A stretch of 64,000 nt of DNA from Adiantum capillus-veneris (lineage: Eukaryota; Streptophyta; Polypodiopsida; Polypodiales; Pteridaceae): assembly GCA_014529385.2 (NCBI GenBank), contig CM043967.1, forward strand, positions 135,479,182 to 135,543,181, in the 5' to 3' direction. This document shows, piece after piece, positions 54,694 through 63,144 of this stretch. The position numbers and the translations under genes were made by a program. The notes beneath the pieces were generated by a model. It had not been told where the DNA came from and did no database searches. It was given only the letters and a program-made list of their open reading frames with translations. Each line of letters opens with the position of its first letter. Within the stretch, counting starts at the first letter, position 1.

Positions 54694-54864
54694 ATGGCCT
54701 CGGTAAAGAGAACTCGTTTCGGTGGTTCTCATGACCGTGAGGCGGGGACAAGCAACACTAATAGAAAGGGAAAAGCTCCCATGGTCGACCAAGTACCGGC
54801 CATCTCACGGAGCAATGACGAGGAAATTGTGGAGGTAGGTCAAGTTTTAATTCAAGTTTGTTAA
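54694..54864 (+). CDS. Small conserved ORF in E's 5' LTR (56 aa)
   Basis: The ATG lies directly after GAGTATAAA, a TATA-like motif. The product begins MASVKRTRFGGSHDRE and is hydrophilic, with basic and then acidic residues (NDEEIVEV). After EEIVEV the DNA reads GAGGTAGGT, a good plant 5' splice-donor match, at 54832-54840. The partner ORF at 60116-60286 in the other LTR has the same length and only three amino-acid differences in 56. No known domain is seen. It may be a leader exon or a chance ORF kept by recent LTR copying. Confidence 0.4.
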   Translation: MASVKRTRFGGSHDREAGTSNTNRKGKAPMVDQVPAISRSNDEEIVEVGQVLIQVC

Positions 54865-55136
54865 ACGAACATTGCATTCAATAAGGTAGGATAAAAAACA
54901 CATTTCCCAACATGTTGCAAATCAACGAAAACCACTCTATTTAAATTAATTGTATTTTATATTCAAGTAGGAAAGAATGCTTTCGAAATATACTGTCTGA
55001 AGTAGGAAAGATTGGTTGCTAGGGAAAATTTAGCTCAGCTAGTTCATTTTCAATTCCAATGTTGATCTAGTCTGAACCCCCCCTTGATCACAGGGGGCAG
55101 CTCGCGAAGTTATTCGCAGGAGCTAGAGTTTCTGGT

Positions 55137-55285
55137 TAAGGGCTCTTGAATCCACGACTGCTGGTTAAGTGATGGATATCTACGACTGATGGTTAAGCGG
55201 TGGAAGTCCACGATTGCTGGTTAAGCGATGGATATCTACGACTGATGGTTAAGCGGTGGAAGTCCACGACTGTTGGTTAAATGGT
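55137..55285. repeat. Minisatellite in E's 5' LTR
   Basis: About five tandem units of 27-34 bp built on GGTTAAGCGGTGGAAGTCCA and CTACGACTGAT. The matching place in the right LTR (60560-60630) has only two to three units. From 55286 to 55965 the LTR is otherwise plain, with no gene. Confidence 0.85.
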
Positions 55286-55967
55286 GGACAACCTAGTTGT
55301 ATGGGCAGCTAGGCAACAAACGGGAGGAGTAAACTCTCGCTGGAGGGGGGGTGTTGTACCTCCAGAGCATTGGAACTTTAAATGAATAAGTTTTTGAGTA
55401 ATTTGTTATTAGAGTTACTGTCTTGGTGCCGCTTTGCAATACTGGTTGAAGGGCTGTATTAAAGAACTTGTGAATTGGAAAATAAACAAGGAACTTATGT
55501 GTTGAGCAACCATGTGTGGTAGTAATTAGGTAACAAAGAAAGTGTGAGTATGGGGTGGAAAGTGGGGGCTTGACTCGGGTTGCCAATGCCTATGAGAAGG
55601 ATGGTCCCGATTGGTCAGGAACTCTCCGTCCCCATAGTGTTATAAATCAACGCTAGTATTACTCATTGCCCCAAGAGCGGCGAAGCCTCAAGTGTACGTG
55701 CCTCTGAAACATGGGGAAAAAGGCACTCAGGACTTCTATCCTCTTGGAAGGTGGGTCTTAGGATCGCTAGATAAGTTAATCATGCTTCCCCTGCGGGGTG
55801 GAACTAGATCTCAATGCTAGTAGGCTCGAACTCGAATCACTTTGTGATGAGAGATCGTCCGCTAGATGAACCATAAATCAATTTGTTTGCTTTTTTTGTA
55901 GATCTAATGGACACCAGGTTTACAATCAGATCCGTCATTTGAGACAACGGGGTGGGGACCTCACACC

Positions 55968-55985
55968 TGGTATCAAAGCCATAGG
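55968..55985 (+). other. Element E primer-binding site
   Basis: TGGTATCAAAGCCATAGG, two bases after the LTR end; a tRNA-Met type site with one change in the core. From 55986 to about 56500 is leader without a gene. Confidence 0.88.
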
Positions 55986-56499
55986 TTTACGAACTCGAAA
56001 ATGATGTTGTTTGAATTTTTAAAAAATAAGGGATAGTAGGATAGCTCGTACTCAAAGCTTGAGCATGATGTTTCCCAGAATAATGACATTGGATTTGTCT
56101 AGTGGATTGTCTCCTGAGTGATGTTAAAGAGTTTTACTCGTTGAAGTTGTTGGGATTCAGTGGGTTCCACATGATGTTTTTTGAGAAGTTGTTGGTGCGA
56201 CTAGTGCTGCAGGCAGGTAGCCTGTTGATGCACATAAAGTTATAAGTATGGATCAAAGATCTCGAGTAATGTTTTTACCATTATTTATCGGACAATTTTG
56301 GATGTATTCAATGGAATTTAAACTAATGATCGAATGGTTAAATCCTTTGTGATAGCTGTACAGATTAAGTAGGCTGGTTAAGCCCAAAAAGTTAAATTTC
56401 TTCTTGAGTATGGAAAAGCCTAGGTTCATTTGAGAAGAGTGCTATAGTAATGAGTTTTATACCATTGGATAGGTACCGTCTACTACGCTATATACCACC

Positions 56500-57420
56500 G
56501 TTCAGGAGAAAAAGCTTCTCCTTAAGCAAGCTCAGCCTCCAACCTTTAAAGGCGAAGGGGTTAATGTGGAGAGAGATGCGGAAGTATGGATGGAAGCAAT
56601 GGATGACTATTTCAAAGCTGCGAGAACTCAACCCGAGAACCAAACCATGCTTGCGTTGTTCCGCTTGTCTGGCGATGCCAAGATACAGTGGAAGAAACAT
56701 TGCAGGGACTTGGATATCAAGGGATCTCCCCAGTCATGGGAAGACAACAAGGCTGTTGTGGTGGAGCGATACTTACCACCCGCTCACAAAGCCTTGAAGA
56801 TGAATGAGTTTTTCTCACTTTGACAGCTGACTTCTTCCATCGAAGAATACTACTCGAAGTTCATCACACTTCGGAGATATGCTCCTAGGATGACATTGGA
56901 ACAACAAGTAGCACGATTCTGCCAAGGACTCACCGACCCCTTGAACAACCAACTAGAAGCTCTCAGGCCAACAACTCTACAAGATTCCTTGCTAAGGGCA
57001 AAGCCGTTAGCTAAAGAGATTCAGAGGACTACCCAATATATTCAATACTATTTGTCAAAGAGGGCCAGGTCTAAAAACTGGAGTAACAGACCAATCAACC
57101 CTGCATACGATCATCGTCCGGTAGTAGCTACTATGGCAGTTATCGAGTTTCCCAATATAAGATGCTTTGAGTGCCAGGAGTATGGACATTACAAAATCCG
57201 ATGTCCAGAAAGGATTTCCCAAAAATCTGGTGCTAATAATGTACCTCCGAACGTCAACGGGCGAGGTCAACCAAACGGAAGAGGAGGCCGAGGAAGAGGA
57301 AACATAGGACAAGAAAGCGAAGCTTTCGCTAATGCCACAATGAGACAAGCAACTGTGGGTGACGAAGCTGATGAGAGAGCAGCTCTGTATGCTGCAACTG
57401 CTAATCCTAGTGAGCAATAA
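56500..57420 (+). pseudogene. Element E gag with zinc knuckle
   Basis: One frame runs from about 56500 to the TAA at 57420 with a single TGA at 56821-56823. It has AQPPTFKGEGVNVERDAEVW, MDDYFKAARTQPENQ, LFRLSGDAKIQWKKH, WEDNKAVVVERYLPP, then SIEEYYSKFITLRRYAP and FCQGLTDPLNNQLEAL, which are Ty3 gag-domain blocks. The knuckle CFECQEYGHYKIRC is near 57165-57206, followed by an Arg/Gly-rich tail (GRGQPNGRGGRGRGN) and acidic end. No start Met is placed well; translation might begin upstream or by splicing from the LTR exon. From 57421 to 57560 nothing is coded. Confidence 0.85.
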
Positions 57421-57562
57421 TTCAAGCACCAGGATCTCATCAAAGTTTAGCAGAATAAGAGGCATAAAGCTAAAGATTATTCTATTATCAAAGGATGTCT
57501 TTACTTTAGACAAAGGATATATGTACCCAAGTAGTTAGCATAGAGCTTATGCAGATGTATTC

Positions 57563-57602
57563 TTGAGATGAGGACATCTCAAAATTTTCACATTGGGGAG
57601 GA
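57563..57602 (+). other. Element E polypurine tract with upstream hairpin
   Basis: TTGGGGAGGA (57593-57602) abuts the LTR start TGTAAGG. Ten bases upstream are perfect 8-bp arms TTGAGATG (57563-57570) and CATCTCAA (57575-57582) around AGGA. Confidence 0.88.
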
Positions 57603-58334
57603 TGTAAGGTCTCCGACCACGAGCTAAAAGAACACCATTGTACCATGAAACAATCATAACGGAAAAAGTTACTATTTTTGGCAGTTTTTCAAAATCTGTC
57701 GATGCCATGATGTTTAGAATGTCATGAAGCTTCCAAAAGTGAACTAAAGTAAATTTTCAGGAATTTTTTCAAAAATAGTAAGTTTTTGGTCACCCGACTC
57801 GTCATTTTTTACCGTCTCGAAAAACTACACCCATACCCCAAATTTGGAAAAAAATGCATTTTCGGACGCCGGGGACTGCTAAATATGGCAGGTACCCAAT
57901 TTAATACGCCTTAGTTAGAGATTAGTATAGCAAGTTCCGGCAATAAATTCTGATTCGTATTGCACGTCTTAGGTTAAAATTAAATTTTCCTAAACTTGTG
58001 CGGGGAGCACCTGGGCTCGGGGGCTGTGTGGGAACAAGTCCCAGGCCACTGGGAGCTTGCTTTAGTAGCTAGGGGGTGCCCTCACACCTCTAGGGAGTTG
58101 TGGGAGACTTGCCATGCTAGAGAGAGAGTGTGAGAGTTAGTTAGATTAGGTTAAGTGGACACTTGGACACTTGGTAGGCATGTAACTAAGTTGCCTTGCA
58201 TGAGGTGAGTACTCCCTCAGATGTATTTAGTAGCCTCGTTCGATTTTCAGCTTCGGAGAGCCTATATAATAGTGTGCTCACACACACACACACACTCACA
58301 TATATCCTCACACACACACACACACACTAAGTAC

Positions 58335-59249
58335 TGTAACAAGACTTGATTTCGAGGTGTTTTAGTAATAAATTTTGTTTTCTAGGAAGTTTTTGTCATT
58401 TTAAAGTTAGTCCACTGTGTAGAAGGATGTGTGGATTGTTTTCGTCCGATAAAATTTTTTGATCCAGAAGGCACTTTCTGGGGCATTTTTAAAGGCGTTA
58501 ACGTGGGATTTTGAAAAAGTGATGTATGAAGAGATTGAAGCCTGCGTTATAAGGAACGACTTTGGTTCTTTGAGTCTTTAGAGATTTTGATGTTTTGATG
58601 CTCGTTGAAGGCCAAAGATTAAGAAAAAAGTTGGATTTGCTGTTTTTGCATCGTTTTTGTAGAAAATGTTGTTTTGCAGGTTGATTTTTAGCAAATCGGA
58701 GCAGGCTTTGGAAATTTTCCATCACATAGCCGTCGAAGAGCGCAGCGAGGGCAACAAGATTGTATGAGACGGACTTGGGCTGTTTTGGCTCCGTTTGGGA
58801 GTTATGTTCAGTTGAAGACAGCTGAAAAATTGTGGACTAACCTCTACGGATCGCTTCGCGATCACGTTTTTTTACCTTGTTCTCGCAGGTATATTGGCGC
58901 GCAAGTCGAGTCGACTGAACGCCAAAAATAGAAAAGCGGCTATTTTAAGAGGTCGCAGGCTTTTGGAGGAGAATAGAAGGACGGGTGGTGCGTTTTGGGG
59001 GGATTCACCATTCTCTCTTCTGCGAGTGCGAGTGCGAGTGCGAGTGCAAGTGAGAGTGCGAGTGCGAGTGCGAGTGAGACGCTGCATGCAAGCGAATTGA
59101 AGCTCGGGGGTGGTCGGGAGGTTCGAGCTCCGTACAACGGAGTGCGCCCATATATATATTCAATTGCTCCTCTGTTGTATCAAACACTATCAATACAAAG
59201 ATTTATTCCTCTGTTTTGCTGTCTATCTCTATTATTCGGTTCCCGTGAC

Positions 59250-59250
<1 letters not shown>
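58335..59250 (+). mobile_element. Solo LTR (916 bp) with TSD AGTAC
   Basis: Begins TGTAACAAGAC and ends TTCCCGTGACA, flanked by AGTAC at 58330-58334 and 59251-59255. The left LTR of E gives the empty site (CTAAGTACAGACAC at 53814). There is no primer site, polypurine tract or coding region inside. A TATATATAT stretch near 59150 followed by transcript-like U5 sequence fits + strand orientation. No full copy of this family is present in the window. Confidence 0.9.
59021..59085. repeat. (GCGAGT)n hexanucleotide repeat
   Basis: About ten units of GCGAGT with a few changes, inside the solo LTR. The Arg/Val and Ser/Ala repeat ORFs over it are artefacts. Confidence 0.92.

Positions 59251-59252
<2 letters not shown>

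Positions 59253-59298
<46 letters not shown>
59253..59298. repeat. (AC)n microsatellite
   Basis: About 22 units, the right half of E's CA tract after the solo LTR insertion; the left half is at 58278-58326. Confidence 0.95.
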
Positions 59299-59299
<1 letters not shown>

Positions 59300-60115
59300 T
59301 AAGAAGGTGCTGCCGACAGACATAGTCTTTGGAAGAGGATCCAGGAGGGAAGGTGCTGCCCGTTTCTCATCTCAAGGAGGCCCTTGCATCAGAATTTCAA
59401 GAGGAATTCAGCCATAGCCTCGGTAATTTTTGAGTTAATTCATGCTTGTTGTAATTCCCTCTCTAATATCCTCTTAATTCCGCATCTAGTATGCATATCA
59501 TAGTCAAAATACTCATTAGATACTCTCTAATTCTCCGTATCCATGATCTATTGCATAAATCTTAATCTAATTAGTAATCATGCAAGCAATTAGTCACTCT
59601 TAATCATAGTTTAATGCATGTTTAAGGAATCATCTACTAGTCACCGTTGTGATTAAAAATCAAGTCAGATTTGAGGTGGGAATGGTCCATTGCATTCTAT
59701 TACTCCATAATGTGTAAATAATTAAATTAAAATCAATTTCTCATGGATTAGGATTTAATTAGGGGAAATTAATCCATCATTAATCACTAGAAAGGGAGAA
59801 CCCTCTCACCTATGCATACGGTAAAACTGCAACCCTCTACTTGCATTAGGAAGTGATTAAGCATGTCGAATTCATCTCTAGTAAATAGATTGAGAAGAAA
59901 CCTGAAATTCTTAATTATCTAGGCCAAATAATTAACCTTAGGGCCAATTCCCATCGAACAAGTAAGGTGCTATCAGAAATCTCTATGTCTTGAAGTAATC
60001 AAACCTCTCGTAAAAAGAGATTTGCTTATTGAAATTAATCTCTCATTTTGGTCGTATGTTACTCTCGAATGTTAGCTCTCTTTTTCCAAGTTGTCAATTA
60101 AGTAGTGAGTATAAA

Positions 60116-60286
60116 ATGGCCCCGGTAAAGAGAACTCGTTTCGGTGGTTCCCATGACCGTGAAGCGGGGACAAGCAACACTAATGGAAAGGGAAAAGCTC
60201 CCATGGTCGACCAAGTACTGGCCATCTCACGGAGCAATGACGAGGAAATTGTGGAGGTAGGTCAAGTTTTAATTCAAGTTTGTTAA
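60116..60286 (+). CDS. Small conserved ORF in E's 3' LTR (56 aa)
   Basis: Partner of 54694-54864, beginning MAPVKRTRFGG, same length, same upstream GAGTATAAA and the same downstream GAGGTAGGT. The differences are Ser to Pro, Arg to Gly and Pro to Leu. Confidence 0.4.
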   Translation: MAPVKRTRFGGSHDREAGTSNTNGKGKAPMVDQVLAISRSNDEEIVEVGQVLIQVC

Positions 60287-61094
60287 ATCAACATTGCATT
60301 CGATAAGGTAGGATGAAAAACACATTTCCCAACATGTTGGAAATCAACGGAAATCACGCCATTTAAATTAATTGTATTTTATATTCAAGTAGGAAAGAAT
60401 GCTTTTGGAATATACTGTCTGAAGTAGGAAAGATTGGTTGCTAGGGAAATTTTAAGCTCAGCTTGTTCATTTTCAATTCTAATGTTGATATAGTCCGAAC
60501 CCCCTCTTGATCACACGAGGCAGCTCGTGAAGTTATTCGCAGGAGCTAGAGTTCCTGGTTAAGGGCTCTTGAATCCACGACGGCTGGCTAAGTGGCGGAA
60601 GTCCACGACTGCTGGTTAAGCGGTGGACAACCTAGTTGTATGGGCAGCTAGGCGACAACGGGAGGAGTAAACTCTTGCTGGAGGGGGGGTGTTGTACCTC
60701 CAGAGCATTGGAACTTTAAATAAATAAGTTTTTGAGTAAATCTTTACTAGAGTTACTGTCTTGGTGCCGCTTTGCAATACTGGTTGAAGGGCTGTATTAA
60801 AGAACTTGTGAATTGGAAAATAAACAAGGAACTTATGTGTTGAGCAACCATGTGTGGTAGTAATTAGGTAACAATGGAAGTGTGAGTATGGGGTGGAAAG
60901 TGGGGGATTGGCTCGGGTTGCCAATTCCTATGAGACGGGTGGTCTCGATTGGTCGGGAACTCTCCGTCCCCATAGTGTTATAAATCGACACTAGTATACT
61001 CATTGCCCCAAGAGCGGCAAAGCCTCAAGTGTAGGTGCCTCTGAAACATGGGGAAAAGGAACTCTAGACTTATCTCCTCTTGGAAGGTGGGTCT

Positions 61095-61371
61095 TGTAGA
61101 CATGTAGTAGTGTTAGTGTGTATACGCCCTTCACCAGGGGCACTTTTCTCCCACTGGGTTTTTCCCCCTGGACATCCGGTGTGAAAGGACACCTTATCTC
61201 TTAGGGTTTCATATAAGCTTTGTAGCTCTGAGTTTGTATACACTATTATTCCAATACAGAGAGAGAGACTACAGAGATCTCGTACACAAGCTCTGTGTCT
61301 TCTCCTTCTCCATCTTCTTCCTACTCTGAGTTGCTGTCTTCCTTCTGTTTCCTGTTTCATCATCTTCAACA
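61095..61371 (+). repeat. 5' LTR of F
   Basis: 277 bp, TGTAGACATG ... CATCTTCAACA, followed by AT and TGGTATCAGAGC. A TATA-like ATATAAGC lies near 61210. Confidence 0.88.
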
Positions 61372-61373
61372 AT

Positions 61374-61390
61374 TGGTATCAGAGCGAGGT
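61374..61390 (+). other. F primer-binding site
   Basis: TGGTATCAGAGCGAGGT; initiator tRNA-Met type. The leader 61391-61758 has no gene of its own. Confidence 0.9.
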
Positions 61391-61758
61391 GATTTCCAGA
61401 GCCTCTACTTGCGTTTTTGCGTCCGCGTGCGCAATCGCAGTTTTCAGAAAATTTGCTCGTGGGAGCATCCTCGACGTTCTGGGAGTATTCTGAATAGGCG
61501 ACCTAGGTTTTACCCCCCTTTCGAAGCCGTTCGAGCCCTCAGAATTTTGTTCTGAGCAGTGTAGCAGAAGTTACTTTTCGGAGGCGTTTAGATCAAGAGG
61601 GTGTGTTTTTTGACAGATTTTCTTCAGGTAAATAGTTCTTTTGGGAAGCAGCTTGTCTTAGCTTTGTGCTGAGATTTTGTGTAGAGTTTTTCTTGGATTG
61701 AAGAGGAGATTTGTGAATCTCTTGGAAGTTCTTTTGCTCTCTTGTGTGCATCTACAAT

Positions 61759-63144
61759 ATGGCTCAATCTACGGAGAAAGAGATTTTTGGTGCGTTTACA
61801 TCCGAAGACAAATTGGATGGTACCAACTATTCTCTTTGGTCTTTTATGGCCAAAAATGTTTTGGTTGGTAAAGGATTGTGGGATTATGTATCTGGAGATG
61901 AAGTTCGTCCAGGTAGCATTGCACCTGCCACGCCTGGTCGTGGTACAGCTGTTGGTGCAGGACCCTCACAAGTCACTCCAGAGCAAAAGAGATGGGATAC
62001 TAAAGATGCACAGGCTATGGCTGTGATTGCCTTAACCATAAAGAGGACAATCACACCACATATCAGATCTTGCAGAACTTCTGAGGATGATTGGAACACT
62101 CTGCAAGCTATGTTTGGAGGAAGAAACGCTGCCAAAATAGAGTTTTTGAAGAAACAACTTGACAAAATACAGATGGACGAAGGTGACGATATTGTCGAGC
62201 ATCTTACAAAAATCAGGGATCTTAAAGAGCAATTGCTTAGCATTGATGAAGTGATTCCAGAGAAGGACTTGGTTTCCAAAACACTCAATTCACTACCACC
62301 ATCTTATTTGACTTTTCAAACTTCTTTGACTCTGTCTTTGCGAGCTAATCCTGACCCTCTTCATTTTGAAGAGTTAGTGGCTTTGCTATTGCAGGAGGAT
62401 CAATCACGTAAGAACAAGTCTTTACAGGTGGATGGTATGGATCATGCTCTTGTTGTACATAACAAAAACAAGGGTAAAGAGAGTGCTCATCACTCCAAGT
62501 CTAGTGCAGGACAGTCTTCAGAGAAGTCTAAAGGTGAGTCCGACAAGTCCAAGAAGAAAGGTAAATGTCACTATTGCAAGAAACCTGGTCACTACATTAG
62601 TGAGTGTAAAAAGCGAATTGCTAAAGAAAAGAAGAAAGAGTCAAGTTTGGTTGTTTCAGCTTCTGGTGATTCTTCTACAGCTAAAGAAGAGTCTGCAAAA
62701 TTTGTGCAGGATTCTTATGCTTTTGTAGTATGTTCAGATTTTTCTGCTTACAGTGTTGACAAGACACAAATGATTTGGTACTTTGATAGTGGTGCATCCA
62801 GGCATATTACTTCAAGGAAGGATTTGTTTTGTTCATTGGATGCAGCTCCAGCAGGAAAGAAGGTGACATGTGCAAATAATGCTTCTTATCCAATCAAAGG
62901 TGTTGGTAAGATTTTGATTACCATTTCAGATGGTTCAGATTTATGCTTGCCAGATGTCTTATATGTTCCAGGGATCAAGAAGAATTTGTTGTCTGTATCC
63001 TCTCTTGCAAAAAATGGTCTTCGGGTCATTTTTGAGGATGAAAAATGTGTTGTACGAGATCGAGAGAATGGTTATTCTCTTATCACTACAGGTACGCTGG
63101 CCAATGGACTATTTGTGCTAGATCGTTATGAAAAGCAGATTTAG
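61759..63144 (+). CDS. F gag and protease
   Basis: The likely start is MAQSTEKEIFG at 61759 (the frame is open from 61744). Gag blocks: SEDKLDGTNYSLWSFMAKNV, FLKKQLDKIQMDEGDDIVEHL, LNSLPPSYLTFQTSL. The zinc knuckle CHYCKKPGHYISEC is at about 62567-62608. The protease site is WYFDSGASRHITS near 62785, with DVLYVPGIKKNLLSVSSL after it. The ORF ends at a TAG at 63142-63144, but the same frame continues directly into the integrase. In Copia relatives these are one polyprotein, so the TAG is either a disabling mutation or a read-through stop. Confidence 0.9.
   Translation: MAQSTEKEIFGAFTSEDKLDGTNYSLWSFMAKNVLVGKGLWDYVSGDEVRPGSIAPATPGRGTAVGAGPSQVTPEQKRWDTKDAQAMAVIALTIKRTITPHIRSCRTSEDDWNTLQAMFGGRNAAKIEFLKKQLDKIQMDEGDDIVEHLTKIRDLKEQLLSIDEVIPEKDLVSKTLNSLPPSYLTFQTSLTLSLRANPDPLHFEELVALLLQEDQSRKNKSLQVDGMDHALVVHNKNKGKESAHHSKSSAGQSSEKSKGESDKSKKKGKCHYCKKPGHYISECKKRIAKEKKKESSLVVSASGDSSTAKEESAKFVQDSYAFVVCSDFSAYSVDKTQMIWYFDSGASRHITSRKDLFCSLDAAPAGKKVTCANNASYPIKGVGKILITISDGSDLCLPDVLYVPGIKKNLLSVSSLAKNGLRVIFEDEKCVVRDRENGYSLITTGTLANGLFVLDRYEKQI

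Larger units (their letters stand above)
53109..55965 (+). repeat. 5' LTR of element E
   Basis: 2857 bp, TGTAAGGTCTCCGACC ... GACCTCACA, directly followed by CC and the primer site. It contains (CA)n runs (53776-53874), a 56-codon ORF (54694-54864) and a minisatellite (55137-55285). The right copy starts at 57603. Confidence 0.92.
57603..61094 (+). repeat. 3' LTR of element E (interrupted and cut)
   Basis: 57603-58334 and 59256-61094 align with 53109-55759. The solo LTR at 58335-59250 splits it, and Copia F cuts it at 61094, leaving the final ~206 bp beyond the window. Divergence from the left LTR is visible throughout. Confidence 0.9.

Noticed and set aside
58894-59417. ORFs with Arg-Val, Ser-Ala and Thr-His repeats
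   Set aside because: They are produced by the (GCGAGT)n and (AC)n repeats in and next to the solo LTR.
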